Shown here one piece after another: positions 5,396 through 12,970 of a stretch of DNA of 24,098 nt; within the stretch, counting starts at the first letter, position 1, and each line of letters starts with the position of its first letter. Under the pieces are notes generated by a model. It saw nothing but the letters and a program-made list of their open reading frames with translations, was not told the origin of the DNA and made no database searches. The DNA comes from a virus. Both the position numbers and the translations under genes were made by a program. Where the stretch lies: positions 1 through 24,098 of the IMG/VR virus record IMGVR_UViG_3300032156_001162; one strand, 5' to 3'.

Positions 5396-7537
5396 CTACC
5401 TGGCGGAGAGCTGCACTCGCTGTCGCCAGACGAGTTGAGGCTTGGTGGTGTCGAAGGTCTCTTCAATGCCTCTGACGCGGTAGACCTGTGACGTCACGCC
5501 GGCCCTGGCGTCGGTGATGGTGACGGCGTCCAGTAGCTGGAGGCCGAGGTTTGGTAGGGTCTCGATCTGGCCCCTGGTCTTGGTGGCGTCGTGCTTGCGT
5601 AGCTGAGCCACGGCTCGGGCGTCACACTCGGCGTTGGTGTCATAGGCGTAGTCGAAGATTTTCTGGAGGCGGTGTCCGACCAGGTTGATCTCGGTGTAGT
5701 CTACTTCGTCTCCAAAGACGGGGATGGCGTAGGCGTCCATGGTGGAGAACACTTCGATGTGGTTGTAGCCTGGGGTGCGGACTCCGTACCTGCCGGCGAT
5801 GATGACGTGGTTGGTGGCGCCGCCGTAGGTGTAGTCGCTGGCCTCGGCTGCGGCGAGTTGCTTGATGTAGGGGGTGGAGCCCTCCCAGTACACGAAGTCG
5901 GGTACTTTGGAGAGGACCTTGAGGACGGCGCCTCGGAGGTCCTCGCCTGGCAGGATGTTGATTGCCGGCTCGAGGGTGCCGATGACGGTGGAGGCCTCGC
6001 CTGCGCTGGCGAGCTCGAAGCCGGCGAGTGCGAACAAGCGTTCTGCTATGGTCCAGACTGAGGCTTCGCCGTCGGTCCATAGGTACTGCCTCTGAGCCGC
6101 CATCGATGCTAGGAGTCCCCAGCCTCCGATGAGGTAGAGTACCAGGTAGGATTTGCCCTCGAAGTCGGCGACGTACTCCCAATCTTCGATCCAGAAGGTG
6201 GGCCAGTCTGCGTACTGGTTGCCGGTGGTGGTGTGGTAGCCTCGGCGGAGCTCGAGCATGGAGCCGCGCTTGACGGCGATGTAGGTTCCGGAGCCGAGGG
6301 TGTTGAGGGCGCCGTCCTGGTTGTCGAGCCATATCTCGCCTTCCATGTCGGCGGTGACGTTCTGGCCGTAGTCTTCGGATACGCCGGCGCCTTTCCAGCC
6401 GGACCACCTGTCGAGGATCCTGTACTTGAGGAGCCTGGCTCCGAGGTCGACGGTGCCGTCGCCGGCGGCCTTGGCTCGGTAGGCGCGGTTGGAGTGGGAG
6501 GCGTAGACGTAGCCGTCTCCGGCGGCGCGGTAGTCGGTGACGCTGCCGTAGGTGCCTGCGAGTGCGAGGAAGGGCGAGGGGTCGGTCCACGTGGTTTCGA
6601 GGAAGGTTGCTCCGTAGATGCCTTGCATGCGTAGGAGCCTGGAATACTCCTCGCCTTCGAGGTAGGCGGAGAACACGGCGCGGAACATATCGACGTAGGT
6701 GAGGGACGGCCAGGCGGTGGCGAAGGCGGTGCCGGTGTCGGTTCTTTCGAGCAGGACCGGGTTGGCCCAGGTGTCTAGGGTGACGTCTACTCCGGTGCCG
6801 AAGGCGATGGCGTAGAGGGTCCACACCCAGGCGAGGCCGGCGCTGAGGCCGACACCGAAAAACGTGTAGGCGTCAACGTACGCTCCGTAAAGCATGTTGT
6901 AGTCGCCGGTCTTGTGGCAGGTGAGGCCTCGGATTTGCTGACAGGCGGTCTTGCCCCAGGCGGTGGCGGCGCCCCAGGCTCCGGCGGTCTGTTTGCGGTA
7001 GTAGAGGTGACAGGTGGCGTTGACGGCGGTGTCCCTGGTGGAGTAGAAGACGATGGCGTCTGTGCCGGTGCGGTGGGCGGCGGTGATGCTCTCTAGTTGG
7101 TAGGTGCCGGTGGCGGTGTGGACCGTGGTCGTGGCTCCCCAGGTAGCGCCGTAGTTGGCGCTCTCACGGCAGTAGAGGAGGAGGTTGGTGGCGGAGATGT
7201 AGAACCACCAGACCTTTGCTCCGGAGGTGCAGAGGGCCATCTGATTCATGGTCGAGCATGTGCCCATGCCTGCGGTCCAGGCGGTCCACTGGGCGGGGGT
7301 GGTGGGTGAAGTGATGCGCTGGTATTCGGCGGCGCCGGCGTTGCTGCGGACCCTGACGATGGAGTTGTCGGTGCAGATGATCATGGCGTGCGGGTAGTCT
7401 GCGGTGGCGTCGGTGTAGAGCTCGGCCCAGGTGAGGCGCTGGTGTGGTCCTAGCTTGTCTGAGACCAGGACCTGGAAGATGGGTTTGGTCCTGGCCTTCT
7501 TCTGAGCGACTAGTAGGGCTGCGCCGATGTCTAGCAT
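5396..7537 (-). CDS. Large tail / tail-tip protein, 713 aa
   Basis: The ATG at 7537 is chosen because GGAGG lies five bases upstream; the frame stays open to an ATG at 7627, but that part lies in a repeat. The first half has recurring Trp/Tyr-rich blades (for example TWAELYTD, TYVDMFRAVFS, GYVYASHSNRAYRA) like a beta-propeller or other all-beta repeat. The second half has EDWEYVADFEGKSYLVLYLI and later RLQKIFDYAYDT and VYRVRGIEETFDTT, the style of phage tail-tip or hub proteins that carry host-binding domains. It is the last gene of the structural operon. The role in adsorption is inferred from position and size. Confidence 0.7.
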   Translation of the reverse strand: MLDIGAALLVAQKKARTKPIFQVLVSDKLGPHQRLTWAELYTDATADYPHAMIICTDNSIVRVRSNAGAAEYQRITSPTTPAQWTAWTAGMGTCSTMNQMALCTSGAKVWWFYISATNLLLYCRESANYGATWGATTTVHTATGTYQLESITAAHRTGTDAIVFYSTRDTAVNATCHLYYRKQTAGAWGAATAWGKTACQQIRGLTCHKTGDYNMLYGAYVDAYTFFGVGLSAGLAWVWTLYAIAFGTGVDVTLDTWANPVLLERTDTGTAFATAWPSLTYVDMFRAVFSAYLEGEEYSRLLRMQGIYGATFLETTWTDPSPFLALAGTYGSVTDYRAAGDGYVYASHSNRAYRAKAAGDGTVDLGARLLKYRILDRWSGWKGAGVSEDYGQNVTADMEGEIWLDNQDGALNTLGSGTYIAVKRGSMLELRRGYHTTTGNQYADWPTFWIEDWEYVADFEGKSYLVLYLIGGWGLLASMAAQRQYLWTDGEASVWTIAERLFALAGFELASAGEASTVIGTLEPAINILPGEDLRGAVLKVLSKVPDFVYWEGSTPYIKQLAAAEASDYTYGGATNHVIIAGRYGVRTPGYNHIEVFSTMDAYAIPVFGDEVDYTEINLVGHRLQKIFDYAYDTNAECDARAVAQLRKHDATKTRGQIETLPNLGLQLLDAVTITDARAGVTSQVYRVRGIEETFDTTKPQLVWRQRVQLSAR

Positions 7538-7549
7538 GGGAGCCTCCGG

Positions 7550-7601
7550 TGGTGACAGGTCGTGCTCGAGCGGATCCCGATCTGAGGGTGGGCTGTCGCC
7601 A
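7550..7601. repeat. 52-bp inverted repeat, long class
   Basis: Begins TGGTGACAG and ends CTGTCGCCA. It shares the internal 20-mer CTCGAGCGGATCCCGATCTG with the 52-bp unit at the end of the portal gene (18294-18345). It lies 12 bases upstream of the tail-protein start codon and just outside its ribosome site, so it could influence that gene. Confidence 0.75.
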
Positions 7602-7608
7602 CTGGGTG

Positions 7609-7742
7609 TGGTGACAGAGTTATCCACATATCCACAGAGCTTTGGGGGGGTGTGGTGCTGTGGGCACCACCAGTGGTGCCCTGGGCACCAGCAGTGGTGC
7701 TGTGGGCACCACTAATAAAGACAATGAAGAAAGACAATGAAG
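7609..7742. other. Candidate replication origin: DnaA boxes, iterons, AT-rich 13-mers
   Basis: At 7620-7628 is TTATCCACA, a perfect consensus DnaA box, followed at once by TATCCACAG. Then three near-identical palindromic units, GTGGTGC-N(4-5)-GCACCA, start at 7652, 7673 and 7694, an exact 21-bp period. They are followed by AATAAAG and two perfect tandem copies of AAAGACAATGAAG (7717-7729, 7730-7742), the only purine- and AT-rich stretch nearby. DnaA boxes plus iterons plus AT-rich 13-mers is the classical origin layout. The likely initiator is the gene at 20998-21822, which itself contains one iteron. Confidence 0.7.
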
Positions 7743-7766
7743 AAGGAGAGATAAGAGTACATGGTT

Positions 7767-7808
7767 TGGTGACAGGGTGCAGCTGCCGGCAGTTCGCTGC
7801 GGACACCA
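7767..7808. repeat. 42-bp inverted repeat
   Basis: Begins TGGTGACAG and ends CGGACACCA, 7 of 9 matches to the consensus right arm. It adjoins the AT-rich end of the candidate origin and has an internal palindromic CAGCTGCCGGCAG. Confidence 0.6.
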
Positions 7809-7841
7809 CGCGGTGAGGGTGGAGGGGGGGCGAGAAGGCCG

Positions 7842-7931
7842 TGGTGACAGGGAGATCTCGGCGGCGACGTCCAGGAGACACCATTGGTGTGGTGTCACGG
7901 AGATGTGACCCGGGTGGAGTTTGTGTCACCA
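7842..7931. repeat. Two 42-bp inverted repeats with 48-bp period
   Basis: Units at 7842-7883 (TGGTGACAG...GAGACACCA) and 7890-7931 (TGGTGTCAC...GTGTCACCA). Both are 42 bp and their starts are 48 bp apart, the same period as the array at 5064-5201. Confidence 0.6.
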
Positions 7932-8010
7932 GTCCTCGAGATCGGCGTGGAAGTGGAGGTCTGTCTCGAGGCGGGTCTGTAGGGCGGTGGCCTCCCATGG
8001 GTCTAGTGCC

Positions 8011-10092
8011 TCACTCGTTAGTCTCGTTGAAGGGAAAGGGCGGCATCAGGGCGGGTCCTGGGCCGGCGTAGATGAAGGCGTCCAGCAGGTTCGCGCCTGG
8101 GCAGAGAGTGTAGACCAGGCGGCCGTGCGGGATGACGTAGAGGGGGCGGTATTGGTCCCACGCGCCGGCGCAGAACTCAGGGAGGACGCGCCAGATCAGG
8201 CGTCTGAGGGTGATTAGCTGCGCGGGGGTGGGGCGTTGCTTGTCGTAGTGGCCGAGGACGCAGACGCCTACTGCCTCGGCGTTGGTTGACTCCTTGCCGC
8301 TGTGTGGAAGTCTCCACATGAGGCGGCCTGTCCAGAAGAGGCGGCCGTCGAAGCCGACGACGAAGTGGTAGGGGATGGTGGCGGCTCCCTTGCTGACGTG
8401 GTAGCGGGCTATGGAGAGCGCCGTCTGCGTGGCGAGCTGCGATCCTGAGTGGTGCAGTACCACGAGGCGAATGAGGGAGAACGGGCGCCAGAGCTTGGCG
8501 AGCTCGGGCATGTTGGAGAAGGACTCTATCTCGTTGCGGAGGTCCACCATGTCGGTGATGCCGTGCGGGGTGAAGGCGGTCACCAGGTCGTAGGGCCTGG
8601 GCGGGGGCCAGGGCGCGGGTGTGGGTGTGGGCGTTGGTATGGGAGCGGGCTCGGGCTCCGGCGCTGGCTCCGGCTGCGGGGCTGGCTGTCCGGTGACGCG
8701 CTGGAAGTACACGAGTACCGGATGATGGCCCTTGAAGCGTTCGTCCAGGTCCGACCCGTAGAGCCCGAGGCCGCTGACCTTCTCGCTGTTGCCGACGATC
8801 TCCACGGCGTAGGCTCCCCAGGGTGCAAACATGGGCATCGATGCGGCCCACTGGCGCGCTCCGTCCGGCTCGTAGGCGTCTGCCTTTGGTGCGCCAAAGG
8901 TGTCACCGGTGGACCAAGAGAAGCGGGCCTGGACGGCTGCGCCGGGCGGGAGCACTGCGTAGAGGACCATCTTGTCGGAGTCTGGCTGCACCTCCACTTT
9001 GGTGACGGTCCAGCGTGGCTCCGCTGGTTTGGGAGCCGCCGTGATCGTGACGGCGGCTTTCATGGTGTCGGTGAGTCGGTCCCAGTCGACGGGTGTTGGC
9101 GGGGTGGGCGCGGGTGTGGGTGTGGGTGTGGGTGGCGGTGTGGGTGCCGGCTGTGGCTGTGAGGCGTCGGCGATGCAGGCTGCCTCGACTGCGTACACGA
9201 CGGGCCTGTGACTCTCGGGGTTGGAACCGTTAGCGTGGCAGAAGGCAAACCAGCCGGTGCCTGGGTCTCCGCCGATCCAGAGGGCGATGCCCTTGACTTG
9301 GGGGTAGAGGTCGCCTAGCAAGCGGAGGTAGGCGACGGTCTCCTGGCCGCGGACTGTGTTCTGGTCTGCGGCCTGTCCGGAGCCGATGCCGTAGCTGCCC
9401 TCGACGATGTAGACGGGCTTGCGTTGGAGGTACTTCATGTATTCGAGGAAGCGCAGACCGTGGGCGGGGTCTTTGTACTGGCCTGGTGCCATGCCATAGG
9501 TGTGGACGAAGTGCACGTCGAGTGCACTGAGGGCGGCGGCGCAGGGGGAGCTGGCAAACTTGCCGTCGCGTCCGTGGTAGTAGTAGACGGCCTCGGGGTC
9601 GTTGGGGTAGCGGACGTCTCGGTTGCCGACGGTGAGATGCGGACCGCCGATCCTGATGCCTGGGAGGTCTCGCTTGGCGATGGAGATGAATAGCAGGAGC
9701 GCTTCGTTGTACCGCTCGATGTCGTCCTCGGTGTCACCGAAGCCCTCCCACTGGGCCCAGGATGGCATGTTGGGTTCGTTGAAGGGTTTGAGCATGAGGT
9801 ACTTGAGGGGGATGCCGGCGTCGATGCAGCGGCGTGCGAGTAGGACGGACTGATCGGCGTGGGCGCCCCAGGCTGCGTCGCCTCCGCCTCCTTTGGGGGG
9901 TGAGTAGTACCGGCGGAGCACGAGCGGTGGTCGGCCTGCGAGCTCCCAGGCGTCGCGTAGGGTTTCGATCTGTGACTCTACGACGCGCTCCATGGCGAGC
10001 AGCAAGCTGAGGGGTGACCACCTGCGGATCATATCGAGGTCTGCGGGGGTGATCGGGCACTCGTTGTGGAAGTGGAGTCCTGGTCTGAGCAT
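8011..10092 (-). CDS. Two-domain lysin: glycoside-hydrolase-like plus N-acetylmuramoyl-L-alanine amidase, 693 aa
   Basis: The ATG at 10092 has a CAGGAGGG site. Residues 1-300 resemble a TIM-barrel glycosidase: LKPFNEPN gives a candidate acid/base Glu106 in an NEP motif, and PVYIVEGSYG a candidate nucleophile near 231. A PTPTPAP linker (about 311-332), an all-beta middle domain and a second PEPAPEPEP linker (about 467-500) follow. The C-terminus is an Amidase_2/PGRP-type domain with VVLHHSGS, YHFVVGFDG and a final TLCPG, which supply zinc ligands and cut the bond between muramic acid and L-alanine. No signal peptide is seen. It may be an endolysin or a virion-borne wall enzyme; its size and place just before the tail gene favour a virion role. 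Confidence 0.8.
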   Translation of the reverse strand: MLRPGLHFHNECPITPADLDMIRRWSPLSLLLAMERVVESQIETLRDAWELAGRPPLVLRRYYSPPKGGGGDAAWGAHADQSVLLARRCIDAGIPLKYLMLKPFNEPNMPSWAQWEGFGDTEDDIERYNEALLLFISIAKRDLPGIRIGGPHLTVGNRDVRYPNDPEAVYYYHGRDGKFASSPCAAALSALDVHFVHTYGMAPGQYKDPAHGLRFLEYMKYLQRKPVYIVEGSYGIGSGQAADQNTVRGQETVAYLRLLGDLYPQVKGIALWIGGDPGTGWFAFCHANGSNPESHRPVVYAVEAACIADASQPQPAPTPPPTPTPTPAPTPPTPVDWDRLTDTMKAAVTITAAPKPAEPRWTVTKVEVQPDSDKMVLYAVLPPGAAVQARFSWSTGDTFGAPKADAYEPDGARQWAASMPMFAPWGAYAVEIVGNSEKVSGLGLYGSDLDERFKGHHPVLVYFQRVTGQPAPQPEPAPEPEPAPIPTPTPTPAPWPPPRPYDLVTAFTPHGITDMVDLRNEIESFSNMPELAKLWRPFSLIRLVVLHHSGSQLATQTALSIARYHVSKGAATIPYHFVVGFDGRLFWTGRLMWRLPHSGKESTNAEAVGVCVLGHYDKQRPTPAQLITLRRLIWRVLPEFCAGAWDQYRPLYVIPHGRLVYTLCPGANLLDAFIYAGPGPALMPPFPFNETNE

Positions 10093-10110
10093 GGTCCCTC
10101 CTGTGTTGGT

Positions 10111-10152
10111 TGGCGACAGGATCCGGCCACGTGGGCGGGACGTCTGTCGCCA
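10111..10152. repeat. 42-bp inverted repeat, perfect arms
   Basis: TGGCGACAG and CTGTCGCCA are perfectly complementary; relative to the consensus both arms carry the matching change (T to C, A to G), as expected if symmetry matters. It contains GGATCC. It lies upstream of the lysin start. Confidence 0.75.
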
Positions 10153-10169
10153 TGGGTGAGCCTCCCAGC

Positions 10170-10213
10170 GCGGCGGGCCTTGTATCATTTTGGGTTATTG
10201 GCCCGCCGCGCGG
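10170..10213. terminator. GC-stem hairpin with AT-rich loop
   Basis: GCGCGGCGGGCC pairs with GGCCCGCCGCGC, 12 pairs, around a 20-base loop with TATCATTTTGGGTTATT. It is flanked on both sides by 42-bp inverted repeats. It lies downstream of the tiny membrane-protein gene and upstream of the lysin, so it probably limits read-through into the lysin. Confidence 0.55.
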
Positions 10214-10299
10214 TGGTGACAGGTCAGCGGATGATCAGCGGATCCGCTGTCGCCAGTTGGCGTCAGCATCGATGGTGGCCACCGCGATCGGTGTCACCA
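10214..10299. repeat. Two adjacent 42-bp inverted repeats
   Basis: Units at 10214-10255 (TGGTGACAG...CTGTCGCCA) and 10258-10299 (TGGCGTCAG...GTGTCACCA), two bases apart. The second covers the stop codon of the 51-residue gene at 10294. The first has an inner AGCGGATCCGCT palindrome. Confidence 0.65.
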
Positions 10300-10449
10300 A
10301 AGGCAGGAGCCGGCGCCCTCGATGATGCAGAGGTGGCCGACGATGACGGCGGCGAGTCCTACGGCCAGGGTGAGGACCAGGCCGATGCAGATGCCGGTGA
10401 CGAAGCCGGTCGAGGCTTGGCGGCGGTAGTCGTCGGTGAGGTGTCTCAT
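10294..10449 (-). CDS. Single-pass membrane protein, 51 aa
   Basis: The start ATG at 10449 overlaps the upstream stop by ATGA and has GGAGG nine bases before it. After a charged N-terminus MRHLTDDYRRQ there is one long hydrophobic segment (about residues 14-42). It lies in the lysis-gene neighbourhood, so a holin- or spanin-like role is possible, but its size and single segment do not prove it. An ATG at 10500 is further upstream but has no matching context. Confidence 0.6.
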   Translation of the reverse strand: MRHLTDDYRRQASTGFVTGICIGLVLTLAVGLAAVIVGHLCIIEGAGSCLW

Positions 10450-10625
10450 GGTGTGGTCCTCCGGGGTTTGGTGAGTCGGTTGTAGGCGTCGTGGAAGCAT
10501 TTATGGGAGCAGAAGGTGATTTGGCGGGTGCCGGTGAGGGTGGTTGCGGTGAGGGTGATAGCTCCCTCTCGGTGTGGGGGATCGACGTCTTTGTTGCAGA
10601 CGGTGCAGTGGGTGGGTTGGTTCAC
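10446..10625 (-). CDS. Four-Cys mini zinc-ribbon protein, 59 aa
   Basis: Starts with GTG at 10625, overlapping the HNH stop (GTGA), with AAAGGAG upstream. The sequence has CTVC near residue 7 and CSHKC near residue 40, so four Cys could hold one zinc, as in small TRASH/MYM-like ribbons. It sits between HNH and a membrane protein. The role is unknown; a partner of the HNH nuclease is possible. Confidence 0.65.
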   Translation of the reverse strand: MNQPTHCTVCNKDVDPPHREGAITLTATTLTGTRQITFCSHKCFHDAYNRLTKPRRTTP

Positions 10626-10924
10626 GGTGTGTCTCCTTTCGTGTCGAAGAGGGTTGGTTGGGCGCGGTACTGGGGTCCGTACCTGCTTTGGTGGGCCGCG
10701 GCGATCATGTGGCAGCGCTGGCAGAGGGCGCGCAGATTGGAGGGCGCGTTGTTGCGGGGGTTGCCGTCGCGGTGGTGGACGGTGAGAGTGTAGCCTGCCT
10801 TGGGGTCGTTGGGGTGCCTGCAGTCCGGGTTCTCGCAGCACCAGCCGGCGCGTATCTTGGCGGCGCGAGCGATGGCGGGCCACTCCGGGGGGTAGTCGGT
10901 GAAGGTCTTAGTCGCAGAACACAT
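10622..10924 (-). CDS. HNH endonuclease, 100 aa
   Basis: The core reads LTVHHRDGNPRNNAPSNLRA followed by LCQRCHM, the HNH beta-beta-alpha metal motif (His-His/Asn/His); CCENPDC and CQRC supply a structural zinc. The size is typical of stand-alone phage HNH proteins. Those beside a large terminase often act with it in DNA packaging by cutting or nicking concatemers. The start ATG at 10924 has AGGAG and overlaps the upstream gene by 17 bases. A homing nuclease is the alternative. Confidence 0.88.
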   Translation of the reverse strand: MCSATKTFTDYPPEWPAIARAAKIRAGWCCENPDCRHPNDPKAGYTLTVHHRDGNPRNNAPSNLRALCQRCHMIAAAHQSRYGPQYRAQPTLFDTKGDTP

Positions 10925-11396
10925 GGTCTCCTACCTTGGTGCAGTTGTTGAGCCAGGCGGGAAGTCCGTCGGGCCAGAAGGCGGGGTTGTCGTAGTGGGT
11001 ACAGTTGGCGAGATCGGCCGGCGGTGTCCAGACGCCATAGTAGACGGCGGCCGCGGTGGTCCATAGGTTGGCCCATGCCTGGGGGTCGGTGATGCGGAGG
11101 CGGCGGGTCCACTTGGGGTAGCGGGCATCGAGGCAGCGGTCGATGCAACCGGGGTCGTTGGGGAACGCACCTATCGATTCGCACTCGAGGACGCAGAGCC
11201 TGAAGCCGTGGGCTGGTGCGAAGATGTCCGGGTTCCAGGGGACGAACTGGTTTGGTTGGAAGAGGGTTTGCTCTACCAGGTCCCGGCCGCCTCGGTTGAT
11301 GGCGACCTGTGCCACCATGGCCTGTCCGAGGGGTGGCTGGCTGCGGGCTTCCATCAGGATTGTCAAGGCCAGTAGGGCGATGTGCCACGTCTCCAT
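10908..11396 (-). CDS. SleB-like cell-wall hydrolase, 162 aa
   Basis: Matches the cell-wall hydrolase 2 (SleB) fold: a hydrophobic helix ending in MEARS (candidate catalytic Glu16), VAQVAINRG, QPNQFVPW, a central WTTAAAVYYGV helix, CTHYDNPAFWP and a terminal VGDHVFCD. This family cuts glycan strands in peptidoglycan, usually as a lytic transglycosylase. The protein also has several Cys, perhaps disulphides outside the cell. Start ATG at 11396 with AGGAGG. Lying between terminase and HNH, it may be a second lysin next to the amidase, or a virion-associated enzyme. Confidence 0.75.
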   Translation of the reverse strand: METWHIALLALTILMEARSQPPLGQAMVAQVAINRGGRDLVEQTLFQPNQFVPWNPDIFAPAHGFRLCVLECESIGAFPNDPGCIDRCLDARYPKWTRRLRITDPQAWANLWTTAAAVYYGVWTPPADLANCTHYDNPAFWPDGLPAWLNNCTKVGDHVFCD

Positions 11397-11408
11397 GTGC
11401 GCCTCCTG

Positions 11409-12917
11409 TCAGAACCTGGCCTGGTCGATGGCGTCTAGCGGGTCGGGGGCGCGGATGATGAGCGATGGGAGCGGGACGGCCCACTGGACTTTATCGAGCT
11501 CGGCGACCAGGGCGGCGGATAGGAGTCTGTCGTCGTGGATGGTCGCGCTGGGGACACCCCAGCTCATGCGTTTCTCCTCTCCCTCGGTGACTTCGTAGCG
11601 GCACTCTTCGACCTGGGTCCAGAACTCGCGCCAGTCTGCGGAGCCGTCGTCTCGGTAGTGTTTGAAGCGGCCTGTCTCCACCACGGTGAGGAAGTCCCAA
11701 CCCAGGTCACTCTTGCGCTTTGGTGGCGAGAACTGGAAGGGGGTGACTCGGCTCCCGAAGGCGTGCTTTGCGCCGAGGAACGCTACCAGGCCAGCGCCTA
11801 CGCCCGAGGCGTCGGCCACGATGTGTCGTGGGTTCCAGAGCTCGAAGTAGGCGCGGAGTTGACCGTACAGCCTGGTGTGCTTGGTGCCGACGTCCGAGAA
11901 CACGTCCACGAGGTGGTAGGAGGGGGCGGCCAGGAGGGGGTCTCTGACGGTGGCGAGATCGATGCGGAAGATGGAGGCGACGGTGAGGTCTTTCGTCGGC
12001 TTGGCCTCTCGGAGATCGTCACCGGTCATCTCCTCGTCTGAGCCGGCAACGTCGAGGGTGGCGGCGTAGATGGCGCCTTCGGTGGGGGCGGCCTGGCGGG
12101 GGTGAGTGCCTTGCATGAGCGCCTGTCTGCGGTCGTCGAACATGCGGCCCTCGGAGTCGATCTCCTCGAGAAAGTATTGGGTTTTGATCATGGGGTGGTG
12201 GCGTCCCTTGCGGGCGATCTCTGCGGTGACGTGCTCTCCGTAGGCTGGTACTTCGGCGGCTACGTCCTGCCAGGGGACGTAGAACACGCGCTGCTGGCCG
12301 TCGGTGGCCTCAAGTGCGAGTAGGTTCCTGCTGATCTTGGCGAGCATGGTGCGGGACGTCCAGACGGTGCCATAGTAGACCTTGGTGGCGTTGGTGGAGG
12401 CGGTCATGGGGGTGAAGTCTACTTCCCATTTCTCCTCGTTGACGTCCTGGGCCTCGTCGCACTCGAGGAGGAGTGACGCGGTGGCTCCTACGACCTGGGA
12501 GGCGGGGTCGGCGCTGAGGAAGATGACGCAGGCTTTGCCGAGGAAAGTTATGTAGCCCTCGCGGGTCTTGACGTGTCCCTTGTTCCATGGGTTGTCGAGG
12601 ACGTCTTGCAGGCGCATCTTGGAGTTGATGAGCTGTGGCTTGTAGGTGGGGGCGGCCTTGACGATCTGGCCGCCCTTGCGTTGGAAGATGTTGAGCAAGT
12701 AGGCCTCGAGCTGCGCGCTGAGCTCGTTCTTGCCTGCCTGCCTGGAAAAGACGATGGCGAAGGAGAGACCTTTGCCGTGCAGGATGGAATCGAGGATGGC
12801 GTCTGCGGGTGCGAGCTGGTAGTTGCGGAGGGGGCGCTTGACCACCAGTCGGGAGAACCATCGGATGTTTGACAGGATGCGGGTTGCTAGGTGCTGAACG
12901 GGTCGCGTGAGCACCAT
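11409..12917 (-). CDS. terL: Terminase large subunit, 502 aa
   Basis: The N-terminal ATPase has a Walker A-like SRQAGKNE (residues 58-65), a Walker B LLLECDEAQDV (about 149-159) and a coupling segment VYYGTVW. The C-terminal nuclease has the acidic trio in LDVAGSDE (about 289), VADASGVG (about 368) and HDDRLLSA (about 462). It pumps DNA into the capsid through the portal and cuts it. The start ATG at 12917 has no good ribosome site, perhaps because an inverted repeat (12928-12970) sits there; translation may depend on coupling or on another start. Confidence 0.93.
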   Translation of the reverse strand: MVLTRPVQHLATRILSNIRWFSRLVVKRPLRNYQLAPADAILDSILHGKGLSFAIVFSRQAGKNELSAQLEAYLLNIFQRKGGQIVKAAPTYKPQLINSKMRLQDVLDNPWNKGHVKTREGYITFLGKACVIFLSADPASQVVGATASLLLECDEAQDVNEEKWEVDFTPMTASTNATKVYYGTVWTSRTMLAKISRNLLALEATDGQQRVFYVPWQDVAAEVPAYGEHVTAEIARKGRHHPMIKTQYFLEEIDSEGRMFDDRRQALMQGTHPRQAAPTEGAIYAATLDVAGSDEEMTGDDLREAKPTKDLTVASIFRIDLATVRDPLLAAPSYHLVDVFSDVGTKHTRLYGQLRAYFELWNPRHIVADASGVGAGLVAFLGAKHAFGSRVTPFQFSPPKRKSDLGWDFLTVVETGRFKHYRDDGSADWREFWTQVEECRYEVTEGEEKRMSWGVPSATIHDDRLLSAALVAELDKVQWAVPLPSLIIRAPDPLDAIDQARF

Positions 12918-12927
12918 GGCGTGGTGT

Positions 12928-12970
12928 TGGTGACAGGATGATCACTGGCAGCCGGCAGTGACTGTCACCA
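12928..12970. repeat. 43-bp inverted repeat with perfect arms
   Basis: TGGTGACAG and CTGTCACCA are perfectly complementary, and an inner TCACTG/CAGTGA pair is nested inside. It fills the whole gap between the adaptor stop (12971) and the terminase start (12917). Confidence 0.75.

Larger units (their letters stand above)
7538..8010. other. 473-base intergenic region with candidate replication origin
   Basis: This gap between the lysin and the tail gene has no supported gene. It holds a 52-bp inverted repeat (7550-7601), an origin-like cluster (7609-7742), and three 42-bp inverted repeats (7767-7808, 7842-7883, 7890-7931). The frame on the minus strand across 7531-7998 is rich in Pro, Ser and His and simply translates these repeats. 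Confidence 0.65.

Noticed and set aside
7538-7627. Upstream start for the tail protein adding 30 residues
   Set aside because: The extension is the translated 52-bp repeat; the ATG at 7537 has a proper GGAGG site.
7531-7998. 155-codon leftward frame
   Set aside because: It translates the origin iterons and inverted repeats and has no protein-like pattern.
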